A stretch of 64,000 bases of DNA from Microbacterium maritypicum (GCF_041529975.1 NZ_CP168030.1:806001-870000); one strand, 5' to 3'. Positions 49,391 to 58,688 are shown, counted from the stretch's first letter. Made by a program: numbers and translations. The notes: a model not told the origin generated them from the letters alone.

Positions 49391-50176
49391 GTGAACCCCG
49401 AAGCGATCATCGGCTCCGGGGCCCTGTGGATCGCGATCCCGGTCGCGATGCTGGCGGGACTCGTCTCGTTCCTGTCTCCGTGCGTGCTGCCGCTCGTGCC
49501 CGGCTACCTCGGCTTCCTCGGCGGGGCCGTGGCCCCCCGTCCGGCCGTCGCCGCCGACGGCGAAGGGCGCGCCACGACGCAGACGGCTGAGACCGCGACA
49601 CGCGGCCGGCTCGTCCTCGGCGTGCTGCTGTTCATCTTCGGCTTCAGTCTGGTCTTCGTCTCCATCACCGCCCTCGGGGGCGTGGCGAGCGTCTTCCTGC
49701 TGCAGTGGGGCGAGATCATCACGCGCATCCTCGGTGTCGTGATCATCGCCATGGGCCTGGTCTTCCTCGGCCTGTTCGGCTTCGCGCAGCGCGAGCTGCG
49801 CTTCCACGTGGACTCGAAGGCCGGCATCATCGGCGCTCCGCTGCTGGGCATCGCGCTCGGCATCGGCTGGGCGCCCTGCCTGGGCCCGACGCTCACGGCG
49901 ATCTTCGCCCTGTCGTTCAACGCCGGCGATCCGGTGCGCGCGGGCTTCCTCGGCCTCGCCTACTCGCTCGGGCTCGGCATCCCGTTCCTGCTCGTCGCAC
50001 TCGGTTTCGGCTGGGCGACGAAGGCGATCGGCTTCCTCCGCCGCCACATCCGCGTGGTCAACGTCATCGGAGGGGTGCTGCTGATCCTGCTCGGCATCCT
50101 GATGGTCACCGGCCTGTGGACCGACATCATGTCTCGACTGACGGCGGTGATGGGCAGTGTCATCCTCCCGCTCTGA
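49391..50176 (+). CDS. CcdA-type cytochrome c biogenesis membrane protein
   Basis: The 261-residue protein carries reducing power across the membrane to TlpA. It has six transmembrane segments and the two paired-cysteine motifs of the family: LSPCVLPLVPGYLGF (Cys31) and GWAPCLGPTL (Cys163). A hydrophilic insert (about 46-72) follows the first motif. GTG start at 49391; ribosome site is weak. The next gene starts inside its last codons. Confidence 0.94.
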   Translation: MNPEAIIGSGALWIAIPVAMLAGLVSFLSPCVLPLVPGYLGFLGGAVAPRPAVAADGEGRATTQTAETATRGRLVLGVLLFIFGFSLVFVSITALGGVASVFLLQWGEIITRILGVVIIAMGLVFLGLFGFAQRELRFHVDSKAGIIGAPLLGIALGIGWAPCLGPTLTAIFALSFNAGDPVRAGFLGLAYSLGLGIPFLLVALGFGWATKAIGFLRRHIRVVNVIGGVLLILLGILMVTGLWTDIMSRLTAVMGSVILPL

Positions 50177-52004
50177 CCACTCCGAGAAGACCCGCCCCGA
50201 GAAGACCACCACGAAGAACAAGGGTGCCGTGAACAGCGACTCCAGCGATCCGCTCCGCCCGTCCGACCACGTCGACGGCGACGACTCGATCACCCAGCCG
50301 CGTCTCGGCTTCGTCGGCTGGCTGCGCTGGGGCTGGCGGCAGCTGACGTCGATGCGCACGGCGCTGGTGCTGCTGCTCGTGCTCGCGATCGCGGCGATCC
50401 CCGGCTCGATCTTCCCGCAGCGCATGGCCGACCCGAACGGCGTCACGCAGTGGGAACGCGACAACCCGGATCTCTTCCCGGTGCTCGACGGACTCAAGAT
50501 GTTCGACGTGTACCTGTCGCCGTGGTTCTCGGCGATCTACCTGCTGCTGTTCGCCTCGCTCGTCGGCTGCGTGATCCCGCGCATCAAGCACCACGCCAAG
50601 GCGCTGCGCGCCCGTCCCCCGCGCACTCCCGCGCGATTGCAGCGGCTCGAGGACTACCGTGCCGTCACGCGCGATCCCGCTGCCGACTCGGGAACGAAGA
50701 CGGGCGACGCCGAGGCAGAAGCCGCCGCGTCGATCGACGTCGCCACCCAGCAGCTCAAGGCTCTCGGCTACCGCGTGGAGCGCTACGACCGCGGCCGCAC
50801 GTTCTCGGTCTCCGCCGAGCGCGGATACTGGCGCGAGACCGGCAACCTGCTCTTCCACCTCGCGCTCGTCGGGGTGCTCGTGACGGTCGGTGTCGGCGGC
50901 GGCTTCTCGTACACGGGCCAGCGGGTGCTGGTCGAGGGTGAGACCTTCGCGAACACCCTGCTCGACTACGACTCGATGAACCGCGGTCGCTTCGTCGCCG
51001 ACGACGCGTTCTCGCCCTACTCCATGCGCCTCGACTCGTTCGACGTGACCTACCAGCCCTTCGGGGAACCGGGCTCCGGCCAGGCGGGCGACTTCTCGGC
51101 AAATGTCACGGTGCAGGAGAACGGCGAGGAGCGTACGGGGGCCGTCAAGGTCAACGAGCCGCTCGGGGTGGCCGACGACGACGTGTTCCTGCTGGGCAAC
51201 GGCTACGCGCCGACCGTGACCGTGCGCGACCCGGACGGCAATGTGGTCTTCACCAACAGCACGCCGTTCCTCCCGCAGGACACGAACATGACCTCGCTCG
51301 GTGTGCTGAAGATTCCGGACGGCCTCGCCGAACAGGTCGGCCTGGTCGGGTTCTTCTACCCGACGACGGGTGTGCTCGAGAGCGGGGCCTTCTTCTCCGC
51401 CTACGGCGACCTCACCAACCCGACTCTCACGCTCGATGTGTACACCGGCGACCTCGGCATCAACGAGGGCGTGCCGCGCTCTGTGTACGTGCTCGACACC
51501 ACCGGCATGACCAAGCTCACCGGTCGCAGCACCGACGTCGAATCGATCGAGCTCGTCCCCGGACAGACGGCCCAGCTGCCGAACGGCCTCGGCTCGGTCA
51601 CCTTCGAGGACGAGTCTCCGGCCGGGGCGACGGATTCCTCCGAATCGGTGAAGAGATTCGCGTCGCTGCAGATCCACCGTGACGAGTCGGGTGTGTGGGT
51701 GCTCGGCTTCGCGCTGCTGGCGCTCGGCGGGCTCATGATCGCCCTGTTCGTGCCGCGTCGGCGCGTGTGGGTCAAGGCCACCGCGCACGACGGGGAGATC
51801 GCGCTGGAATACGCCGCGCTCGCTCGCGGTGAGGACCCGACCCTCGCGGCCGCCGTAGACGATCTCGTCGCCGGTCACGCCCGACTCCTCGACGCGGCGG
51901 GCGGCACCGTCGTGCGCGCCGAGACGGATGCCGCCGACGACGACATCGCGGAGGATCCCGCAGCGCCGGACGCCCCGGCTCCCGACACCCGGAAAGTAGA
52001 CTGA
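50157..52004 (+). CDS. resB: ResB (CcsB1/Ccs1-type) cytochrome c biogenesis protein
   Basis: The 615-residue protein is one half of the system II haem-attachment machine. After a cytoplasmic tail (about 1-60, Lys/Asp/Ser-rich) come the first helices RTALVLLLVLAIAAIPGSIFPQR (in parts, about 67-89) and SPWFSAIYLLLFASLVGCVIPR. A third helix (about 235-250) is followed by a large external domain (about 255-510) and a final helix WVLGFALLALGGLMIALFVP. Length is normal. GTG start at 50157 overlaps ccdA by 20 bases; another GTG at 50229 is possible. Confidence 0.94.
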   Translation: MSSSRSDHSEKTRPEKTTTKNKGAVNSDSSDPLRPSDHVDGDDSITQPRLGFVGWLRWGWRQLTSMRTALVLLLVLAIAAIPGSIFPQRMADPNGVTQWERDNPDLFPVLDGLKMFDVYLSPWFSAIYLLLFASLVGCVIPRIKHHAKALRARPPRTPARLQRLEDYRAVTRDPAADSGTKTGDAEAEAAASIDVATQQLKALGYRVERYDRGRTFSVSAERGYWRETGNLLFHLALVGVLVTVGVGGGFSYTGQRVLVEGETFANTLLDYDSMNRGRFVADDAFSPYSMRLDSFDVTYQPFGEPGSGQAGDFSANVTVQENGEERTGAVKVNEPLGVADDDVFLLGNGYAPTVTVRDPDGNVVFTNSTPFLPQDTNMTSLGVLKIPDGLAEQVGLVGFFYPTTGVLESGAFFSAYGDLTNPTLTLDVYTGDLGINEGVPRSVYVLDTTGMTKLTGRSTDVESIELVPGQTAQLPNGLGSVTFEDESPAGATDSSESVKRFASLQIHRDESGVWVLGFALLALGGLMIALFVPRRRVWVKATAHDGEIALEYAALARGEDPTLAAAVDDLVAGHARLLDAAGGTVVRAETDAADDDIAEDPAAPDAPAPDTRKVD

Positions 52005-52008
52005 CACC

Positions 52009-52983
52009 ATGCTCGAGCTCAACGTGATCTCGCCGGTCCTGCTGTGGACGGCGATCGCGATCTACGCGGCGGCCTTCGTGGCCTACGCCTTCGATCTCGC
52101 ACGGCGCTCGCAGGCGACGGCCGACGCACAGACCGTCCGCGAGTCGGTGCTCGTCGGAGCCGGCGGGGGAGCCACCATCATGGCTTCGGGCGCTGCCGGC
52201 GCGGAGCCACCGCCGCAGCGCTTCGTGATGGCGCGGATCGGCACCTCGCTGACGGTGCTCGGATTCGTCTTCCACCTCGCGGCGGCGGTCACCCGTGGCG
52301 TCGCCGCCGGTCGCGTGCCCTGGGCGAACCTCTACGAGTTCGCGATGATGGGCACGCTGCTCATCGTGGCGGTCTTCCTCGTCGTCCTCACGCGCCTCGA
52401 CCTGCGCTTCCTCGGCACTTTCATCACCGGGCTCGTCGTGGTGCTGCTCGGCCTCGGAGCGACGAACTTCTATGTCGACGTCTCGCCGCTCATGGACCCG
52501 CTCAAGAGCGTGTGGCTCGTCATCCACGTGTTCGTCGCCTCGCTCGCCACGGCGTTCTTCGCCCTCGCTTTCGCGCTCTCGGTGATCCAGCTCATGCAAT
52601 CGCGTCGGGAGCGTCTCGTCGCAGAAGGAGCGGCGAAGACCGGCCCGGGCTTCCTCCGCACCTTCCCGAATGCGGTGCGCCTGGAGAGCCTGGCGTACAT
52701 GTTCACGATCATCGGGTTCATCCTCTGGACGTTCACGCTGATCGCGGGATCCATCTGGGCCTACTACGCCTGGAGCCGCTTCTGGGGCTTCGACGTCAAG
52801 GAGACCTGGACGTTCGTGATCTGGGTCATCTACGCGGGGTACATCCACGCACGTGCGACCCGCGGCTGGCGCGGCAACCCCTCGGCGTGGCTCGCTATCG
52901 TCGGCTTCTCGGCCGTGATCTTCAACTTCACGATCGTGAACGTGTTCTTCAAGGGCCTGCACGCCTACTCCGGCCTGAGCTGA
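52009..52983 (+). CDS. ccsB: CcsA/CcsB-type cytochrome c haem-transport protein
   Basis: The 324-residue membrane protein works with ResB to move haem outside and attach it to apocytochrome c. It has eight hydrophobic segments; the tryptophan-rich haem-handling loop is YYAWSRFWGFDVKETWTFVIW (in parts, about 251-270), and conserved histidines flank it. A Trp in VPWANLYEF begins the central pair of helices. It starts four bases after the resB stop and ends the cluster before a strong terminator. Confidence 0.95.
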   Translation: MLELNVISPVLLWTAIAIYAAAFVAYAFDLARRSQATADAQTVRESVLVGAGGGATIMASGAAGAEPPPQRFVMARIGTSLTVLGFVFHLAAAVTRGVAAGRVPWANLYEFAMMGTLLIVAVFLVVLTRLDLRFLGTFITGLVVVLLGLGATNFYVDVSPLMDPLKSVWLVIHVFVASLATAFFALAFALSVIQLMQSRRERLVAEGAAKTGPGFLRTFPNAVRLESLAYMFTIIGFILWTFTLIAGSIWAYYAWSRFWGFDVKETWTFVIWVIYAGYIHARATRGWRGNPSAWLAIVGFSAVIFNFTIVNVFFKGLHAYSGLS

Positions 52984-53004
52984 GTCTCGACCACTCGCAC
53001 ACCC

Positions 53005-53042
53005 GAGACCCGTCCGCGGCACCATCCGCGCGGACGGGTCTC
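53005..53042 (+). terminator. Terminator after the cytochrome c biogenesis cluster
   Basis: GAGACCCGTCCGCG (53005-53018) pairs with CGCGGACGGGTCTC (53029-53042) across a 10-base loop. The 14-bp stem is followed by GTGCG rather than a T-run, so it may depend on Rho or on stem strength alone. Confidence 0.7.
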
Positions 53043-53075
53043 GTGCGTCCGACACGTGCGCAAACATGCCGCCGA

Positions 53076-53100
53076 AACCGCGGATACGCGGTTGTATGCT
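53076..53100 (+). promoter_or_regulatory. Palindrome next to the -10 box of the response regulator
   Basis: AACCGCGGATACGCGGTT (53076-53093) is an inverted repeat (AACCGCG/CGCGGTT). It is followed at once by the -10-like TATGCT (53095-53100). A repressor bound here would block the promoter. Confidence 0.45.
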
Positions 53101-53135
53101 CATCGCAGGGGAGCGCGCCCGAGGCAGGAGCCCAC

Positions 53136-53771
53136 ATGCCCGTACTCGTCGGAATCGTCGAAGATCACCCTGCGATGCTGTTCGGCATCGCCACGATCCT
53201 CAATCGCAGCGGGGGCATCCGGGTAGCGGCCAGCGGTGCGACGGCTGCTGAGGTTGCGAGCCGCGCTCGGCGGCTCGACGTGATCCTGCTCGATCTCTCG
53301 CTATCCGACGGTTCCACTCCGTCTGAGAATCTGCGCACCCTCGAACCCCTCGGCGCGAGCGTCGTCGCCTACACCGCAGGCGATCAGCCGCATCATCTCC
53401 GCGAAGCGGCGCGAGCGGGTGCTGTGGGCATGATCAACAAGTCCGACTCCCTCGAGGTGATCACCTCCTCGGTGCGACGGGCGGCGCAGGGCCACATCCT
53501 CGCCACGACCGAGTGGGCGGCCGCCCTCGACGCGGATCACCAGTTCGTCGCTGCGCATCTCAGCCGCCGGGAATCCGAGGTGCTGTCCCTCTACGCTTCG
53601 GGAGAGACGGCCGAGAGGGTGGCGCAGGCACTGTTCCTGTCCCGTGAGACCGTGCTCGATCACATCCGTCGCATCCGGGCGAAGTACGCGGCGGTCGATC
53701 GCGCCGCACCGACCAAGGTCGACCTGTTCCGGCGGGCCGTGGAAGACGGGCTGGTCCTGCAGAACCGGTGA
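53136..53771 (+). CDS. Orphan NarL/LuxR-type response regulator
   Basis: The 211-residue protein has a complete receiver (about 1-115): acidic pair Glu9-Asp10, phospho-accepting Asp53 in ILLDLSL and Lys102 in INKSD. A LuxR-type HTH follows (about 147-205): LSRRESEVLSLYASGETAERVAQALFLSRETVLDHIRRI in parts. No histidine kinase is next to it, so its signal is unknown. GGCAGGAG lies upstream of the ATG. It converges on the SLC13 transporter gene; a NarL-like palindrome lies further along at 55393-55410. Confidence 0.92.
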   Translation: MPVLVGIVEDHPAMLFGIATILNRSGGIRVAASGATAAEVASRARRLDVILLDLSLSDGSTPSENLRTLEPLGASVVAYTAGDQPHHLREAARAGAVGMINKSDSLEVITSSVRRAAQGHILATTEWAAALDADHQFVAAHLSRRESEVLSLYASGETAERVAQALFLSRETVLDHIRRIRAKYAAVDRAAPTKVDLFRRAVEDGLVLQNR

Positions 53772-53787
53772 GGGAGGCCGGACTCGC

Positions 53788-55356
53788 TCAGCCCGTGAAC
53801 GGCCAGATCAGCGGTACGTAGAACACCGCGACGACGAAGAACAGGACCGTCAGTGGCCAGCCGAAGCGCGCATAGTCGCCGAAGCGGTAGCCGCCAGGCT
53901 CCATCACCATGAGGTTCGCCGGCGTCGCGACGGGGGTGAGGAACGACGCCGCCCCGGCGATCGTGAGAGCCATCAGGAACGGCAGCACCGACGCATCCAT
54001 CGCGGCCGCCAGAGCGACGGCCACCGGAGCCACGATGAGCACGGTCGCGGTGTTGCTGATGAGCTGCCCGAGCACCAGCGTGATCAGCACGATCACCGCC
54101 ACGGCCGCGTGCGGACCCGCGTCACCGAGGAACGAGCGCAGCCCGTCGGCGATGAGCTGCGCGGCACCGGTCTCCTGGAATGCCGTGGAGAGCGGGATCA
54201 TTCCCGCCACGAGGATGACCGTCGTCCAGGAGATCGCGCGGTAGGCCTGGGTCATCGAGACGACACGGGTGAGGATCAGCGCCCCCGCGGCGAGCAGCCC
54301 CGCGATCGCGGCTGGCACGATCCCCGTCGCGAGCAGCACGATCATCGCGAGCAGGATCACCGCCGTCCGCTTCGCGCCCGCACCGAGCGGCACGGAACGG
54401 CGGAGGGTGAGTGGCGCGTCGACCACCAGGACCTCGTCGCGCTGGGACGTGTGCCGTTGGAGGTCGTCCCAGGAGCCGTCGAGGAGCAGGGCATCGCCGG
54501 CCTGCAGGTCGGTGCCGGACTCGTCCAGCGCCTCCTGCCCGCGCCGCACACCGAGCACGACGAGGTCGCCCGACGGTGTGCACATGCCGGGGAACACGTG
54601 CAGGCCGATCAGGCTGGAGCGCGGCGGCACGACGACCTCGGCGACTCCGCGCGAGGCGGACACCAGCGCCCGGTCCGGGGCGAGCGCATAGTCGGTGCGC
54701 AGCAGGGACGCGAGGCGCTCGAGGTCGATCGGTGCGGATGCCGGAGTGCGCTCCGGCAGCAGCCGGTTGCCCAGGAGCAGGATGATCGCGAGCGTGCCGA
54801 CGAGCAACGGGAGCCCTGCGAGCGCGAACTCGAAGAAGCCGAACGGTCGGGCGCCGTTGTCGGTGGCGACCTCGGACACGATGATGTTCACCGGCGTGCC
54901 GGTGAGGGTCAGCATCGACCCCGCGTGGGCTGAGAAGGCGAGCGGCATCAGCATCTGCGAGGGGCGGATCCCCGCGCGGGCGGCGACCACGACGACGAGC
55001 GGCAGGAGCGAGGCGACCGAGCCGTTCACGCTGATCACCGCCGTCATCGCGGCGGTCAGCAGCCCGATCGTGAGCAGCAGCCGCCGACGGCCGGTGCCGG
55101 AGTGGGCGACCACCTCCTGCCCGGCCCACGCGATGATGCCGGTCGATTCCAGCGCCTCGCTGACGACGAACAGGGAGGCGATGAAGAGCACCGTCGGGTC
55201 GCCGAATCCGGCGAGAGCCGAACCCAGGTCGAGCACGCCGGTCAGATAGAGAGCGACCGAGACACCGACGGCGACGACACCGAGGGGGATGCGGTTGGAG
55301 ACGAAGGCGATCACCGCGCACAGCAGGATGACGAGGGTCGCGACGATCGGGTCCAC
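53788..55356 (-). CDS. SLC13-family anion permease with an internal TrkA-C domain
   Basis: The 522-residue membrane protein has about ten to eleven transmembrane segments in two halves. The sodium/anion motifs are VNGSVASLLPLVV and LTGTPVNIIVSE in the first half and SNTATVLIVAPVAVA and TPVATPANLMVMEPGGY in the second. Between them is a cytoplasmic TrkA-C (RCK-C) domain (about 245-320; VVPPRSSLIGLHVFPGM, then LQAGDALLLDGSWDDLQ). Such proteins carry sulfate, phosphate or dicarboxylates. GTG start at 55356. The palindrome between it and the AbgT gene may control both. Confidence 0.9.
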   Translation of the reverse strand: MDPIVATLVILLCAVIAFVSNRIPLGVVAVGVSVALYLTGVLDLGSALAGFGDPTVLFIASLFVVSEALESTGIIAWAGQEVVAHSGTGRRRLLLTIGLLTAAMTAVISVNGSVASLLPLVVVVAARAGIRPSQMLMPLAFSAHAGSMLTLTGTPVNIIVSEVATDNGARPFGFFEFALAGLPLLVGTLAIILLLGNRLLPERTPASAPIDLERLASLLRTDYALAPDRALVSASRGVAEVVVPPRSSLIGLHVFPGMCTPSGDLVVLGVRRGQEALDESGTDLQAGDALLLDGSWDDLQRHTSQRDEVLVVDAPLTLRRSVPLGAGAKRTAVILLAMIVLLATGIVPAAIAGLLAAGALILTRVVSMTQAYRAISWTTVILVAGMIPLSTAFQETGAAQLIADGLRSFLGDAGPHAAVAVIVLITLVLGQLISNTATVLIVAPVAVALAAAMDASVLPFLMALTIAGAASFLTPVATPANLMVMEPGGYRFGDYARFGWPLTVLFFVVAVFYVPLIWPFTG

Positions 55357-55392
55357 GGCCCCACGATAGGGCGCGCTTCGGATCGCGGCGAC

Positions 55393-55410
55393 CCCCCTAG
55401 TTCTAGGGGG
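55393..55410. promoter_or_regulatory. 18-bp palindrome between two divergent transporter genes
   Basis: CCCCCTAGTTCTAGGGGG is a perfect inverted repeat with a 2-base centre. It lies 37 bases from the SLC13 start and 34 bases from the AbgT start, in the middle of their shared promoter region. Its form fits a dimeric regulator of the NarL/LuxR type; the orphan regulator at 53136 is a candidate. Confidence 0.75.
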
Positions 55411-55443
55411 TGTGCTTGCAGGAGGTTCTCGCGCGACACGATC

Positions 55444-57114
55444 ATGGGGGCTATGGCTGCGGAGAAGTCGGTGAGTGCCTCGGATGCCGAGAGCAAGGGA
55501 TTCCTGAACTGGATCGAGAAGGTCGGCAACAAGGTGCCGGACCCGACGATCATGTTCGTCTACCTGATCGGTCTGATCGCGGTGCTCTCCGCCATCCTGT
55601 CCTGGGTGGGGGTGTCGGTCACGGACGACGTCGTGATCCCGGTCCCGAAGGACGAGTTCTCCCAGGTCAACGAGCAGTTCGGTGGCAACTGGGAGATCTA
55701 CGACACCACGACCGGCATGCCCGCGGAAGTTCCCGACTACACGATCGAGGAGCAGACCTTCGAGGTGCGCAACCTGCTGTCCATCGACGGCATCCGCTTC
55801 TTCTTCTCGTCCTTCGTCGACAACTTCGCCGGCTTCGGCGTCGTCGCGGTGGTGCTCATCGCGATGGCCGGTGTCGGCGTGGCCGAGCACGCAGGACTCA
55901 TGGGCGCGATGATCCGCCGCGTGGTCAAGGTCGCACCGCGTCGCTGGCTCGCGTTCATCCTGATCTTCGTCGGCGTGCTCTCCTCGGTGGCCACGGATGC
56001 CGGCTACCTGATCCTCGTTCCCTTGGCTGCCGCCGCGTTCTTCACCGTGGGGCGGCATCCGCTCGCAGGGCTCGCCGGTGCGTTCGCCGGCGTCGGGGCG
56101 GCGTTCGGCGCGAACCTCCTCATCACCCCGAGCGACAGCATGCTCACCGAGATCACGAACGAAGTGCTCACCAGTGCCGGGATGCAGCCGATCGAGGTGA
56201 CGCAGAACTTCTACTTCGGGATCGTGTCGACGTTCCTGCTCACGACGGTGGCGCTGCTCGTGACCGTCCTCGTCACCGAGAAACGGCTCGGAAAATACGA
56301 CCGCAAAGAGATGACGATCGCGGACGAGGCCGAGAACGTCGACCACGACGCCGAGGCCCGTGGGCTGAAGTTCTCGTTCTGGGCGCTGCTGGGCTTCGTC
56401 GCCGTGATCCTCGTGCTCACCCTGCCGCCGGGCGCACCGCTGCGCGACCCGGAGACGGGCGACATCATCGGCACCACGCCGTTCATGGCCAGCCTGGTCT
56501 TCATCATCTCGCTCGCGTTCCTCGTGTGCGGCCTCGCGTACGGGGCGGGGGCGAAGACGCTGCGCGGTGGCTCGGCCGCGGTCGGTGCGATCGCGAAGAC
56601 GTTCGGGAGCCTGGGCGGCCTGCTCGTGATGTTCCTGATGATCGCCCAGTTCATCGCGCTGTTCAACTGGAGCAACCTCCCCACCGTCGCCGCCATCTCG
56701 GCCGCCGAACTGCTGGAGCAGGCGAACGTGCCCGCGATCGTGCTGCTGCTCGCGTTCATCGTCGTGATCGTGATCCTCGACTTCATCCTTCCCGGCCTGG
56801 TGCCGAAGTGGGTGATCTTCGCCCCGGTCTTCATCCCGATCTTCGCGTCGCTCGATGTGGCACCGCAGACGCTGCTCGCCGCCTACCGCGTCGGTGACTC
56901 GCCGGTGAACGTGCTGACCCCGCTCATGGTCTACCTGCCGTTCATGGTCACGGTCGCACAGCGCTACAAGAAGGAGGCCGGCATCGGCACGATCATCGCG
57001 CTGATGATCCCGTACGCGGTGTGGATGCTGCTGTCGTGGACCGCCCTGTACGTGGTCTGGTTCCTCCTCGGCATCCCCTGGGGCCCGGGCTCACCGGTCG
57101 ACATGGTCGGCTGA
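55444..57114 (+). CDS. AbgT family transporter
   Basis: The 556-residue membrane protein fits the AbgT family: WIEKVGNKVPDPTIMFVYLIGLIAVLS in parts at the start, the conserved central GVAEHAGLMGAMIRRVVKVAPRRWL (about 142-166), ITPSDSMLTEITNE near 235 and the pore-hairpin region SPVNVLTPLMVYLPFM near 500. AbgT of E. coli imports p-aminobenzoyl-glutamate; other members export sulfonamides. I used the ATG at 55444; an ATG three codons later is possible. AGGAGG lies 18 bases upstream, further than usual. An M17 aminopeptidase gene follows on the same strand. Confidence 0.93.
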   Translation: MGAMAAEKSVSASDAESKGFLNWIEKVGNKVPDPTIMFVYLIGLIAVLSAILSWVGVSVTDDVVIPVPKDEFSQVNEQFGGNWEIYDTTTGMPAEVPDYTIEEQTFEVRNLLSIDGIRFFFSSFVDNFAGFGVVAVVLIAMAGVGVAEHAGLMGAMIRRVVKVAPRRWLAFILIFVGVLSSVATDAGYLILVPLAAAAFFTVGRHPLAGLAGAFAGVGAAFGANLLITPSDSMLTEITNEVLTSAGMQPIEVTQNFYFGIVSTFLLTTVALLVTVLVTEKRLGKYDRKEMTIADEAENVDHDAEARGLKFSFWALLGFVAVILVLTLPPGAPLRDPETGDIIGTTPFMASLVFIISLAFLVCGLAYGAGAKTLRGGSAAVGAIAKTFGSLGGLLVMFLMIAQFIALFNWSNLPTVAAISAAELLEQANVPAIVLLLAFIVVIVILDFILPGLVPKWVIFAPVFIPIFASLDVAPQTLLAAYRVGDSPVNVLTPLMVYLPFMVTVAQRYKKEAGIGTIIALMIPYAVWMLLSWTALYVVWFLLGIPWGPGSPVDMVG

Positions 57115-57182
57115 CCCGTCTCCCGTCCCGCAGGGTGCAGGGACGGATCTCGACGCCGCATCGCAGAACAAGGAGCAGACTC

Positions 57183-58688
57183 ATGGACCGCAGGCCGAAC
57201 AAGCTGATCCCCGCCGATCTGAAGACCACCCCGGGACTGGACGCCGTCGATGCGGTCCGGATCCGGGTGGGTGAGGTCGCCGCCGATGTCGGGGCGATCG
57301 GGATCGGGGTGTACTCCGACGGAGAGGTGCCCGCAGACCTCGGGTTCGATCGCGACGCACTCGAGAACGCCGGCTTCACGGCGAAGCCGGGTACCACGAT
57401 GGTGCTTCCGCGCGCGGGAGAACCCGACCTCGTCGCCGTCGGTCTCGGGGCGAAGGCCGATGCCGGGGCGGGCGGCCTGCGCGACGCCGCCGCGACTCTC
57501 GCCAGGGCCGCCTCGCGGCGGGAGACGCTGGGCCTGCGGATCGACGACCTCGCGGGAGTGGATGCCGCAGCTGCCGTGCGCGCGCTCGCCGAAGGGGCGC
57601 TGCTCGCCCGCTACCGCTACTCGGTGCTGAACGGGTCGTCGAAGCACGTCCCGCTCGCGGCGTTCACGATCGACGTCCCCGGAGGGACGACCGAGCCCGT
57701 CGCCGCTGCCCTCACCGCCGTGCGTGCCGCTGTCGTCGCCCGCGACCTGGCGAACACCCCTCCCGGACATCTGACCGCGGTCAACATGGGCGAGATCGCC
57801 GTCGAGCTCGGCGCCCGCTTCGGATTCGAGGTGGAGCTCTTCGACAAGCAGGCGCTCATCGATCTCGGCTGCGGCGGACTGCTCGGTGTGAACCAGGGCT
57901 CGGTGGAGGAGCCGCGCATGATCAAGCTCGTCTACACCCCCGGCGGCGGCGGCACGGGACATCTCGGCCTCGTCGGCAAAGGCATCATGTACGACTCGGG
58001 CGGCATCAGCCTCAAGCCCAGCGACCCGATGCACCTGCTCATGAAGATGGACATGGGCGGCGCAGCCGCCGTGCTCGGTGCCTTCGTCGGACTGCGCGAC
58101 GCCGGGGTCACGGCCAAGGTCTCGGGCTGGCTGATGTGCACCGACAACATGCCCTCGGGCACCGCGTACAAGCTCGGCGATGTGCTGACTGCGCGCGGCG
58201 GCACCACGATCGAGGTGAAGAACACCGACGCCGAGGGGCGCCTCGTGATGAGCGATGCGCTCGTGCTCGCGAACGAAGACGAGGTGGATGCCATCGTCGA
58301 CATCGCGACGCTCACCGGAGCCGCGCTGGTGTCGCTCGGCGCCGCGACCGCGCCGGTCTTCGGCAATGACCAGGCGACGGTCGACCTGGTGCGCGCGGCC
58401 TCCGAGGCCGTCGACGAGTCGGTGTGGCAGCTGCCGCTGGAGCAGAAGTACCGCAAGCAGCTCGACTCCGAGATCGCGGACATCGCGAACCTCGGCGGTC
58501 CGTTCGCGGGGGCGACGACGGCGGCGCTGTTCCTCGAGCACTTCGTCGGTGAGACCCCCTGGGCGCACCTCGACATCGCCGGCACGATGCAGACCGAGAA
58601 GGACGACTCCTGGCGCACCGCGGGTGCCACCGGGTTCGGGGCGCGGCTGCTGCTGGAGGCGGCTCGCACGTTCGTGCCGGCATCCTGA
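57183..58688 (+). CDS. M17 family leucyl aminopeptidase
   Basis: The 501-residue enzyme removes N-terminal residues from peptides using two metal ions. The C-terminal catalytic domain has GKGIMYDSGGISLKP (265-279, with Lys266 and Asp271), KMDMGGAAAVLGAF, and the NTDAEGRL motif (347-354, with Asp349 and Glu351). The N-terminal domain (about 1-175) is the hexamer-forming part. ACAAGGAG lies upstream of the ATG. It lies 68 bases after abgT; joint use in recycling p-aminobenzoyl-glutamate or peptides is possible. Confidence 0.95.
   Translation: MDRRPNKLIPADLKTTPGLDAVDAVRIRVGEVAADVGAIGIGVYSDGEVPADLGFDRDALENAGFTAKPGTTMVLPRAGEPDLVAVGLGAKADAGAGGLRDAAATLARAASRRETLGLRIDDLAGVDAAAAVRALAEGALLARYRYSVLNGSSKHVPLAAFTIDVPGGTTEPVAAALTAVRAAVVARDLANTPPGHLTAVNMGEIAVELGARFGFEVELFDKQALIDLGCGGLLGVNQGSVEEPRMIKLVYTPGGGGTGHLGLVGKGIMYDSGGISLKPSDPMHLLMKMDMGGAAAVLGAFVGLRDAGVTAKVSGWLMCTDNMPSGTAYKLGDVLTARGGTTIEVKNTDAEGRLVMSDALVLANEDEVDAIVDIATLTGAALVSLGAATAPVFGNDQATVDLVRAASEAVDESVWQLPLEQKYRKQLDSEIADIANLGGPFAGATTAALFLEHFVGETPWAHLDIAGTMQTEKDDSWRTAGATGFGARLLLEAARTFVPAS

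Noticed and set aside
50160..52022. A 620-codon open frame on the - strand over resB
   Set aside because: It mirrors the resB reading frame exactly, has no membrane or domain pattern and is Arg/His/Glu-rich.
53788..56346. An 852-codon version of the SLC13 transporter
   Set aside because: Codons before 55356 are antisense to the AbgT gene and highly charged. The transporter starts at the GTG at 55356.
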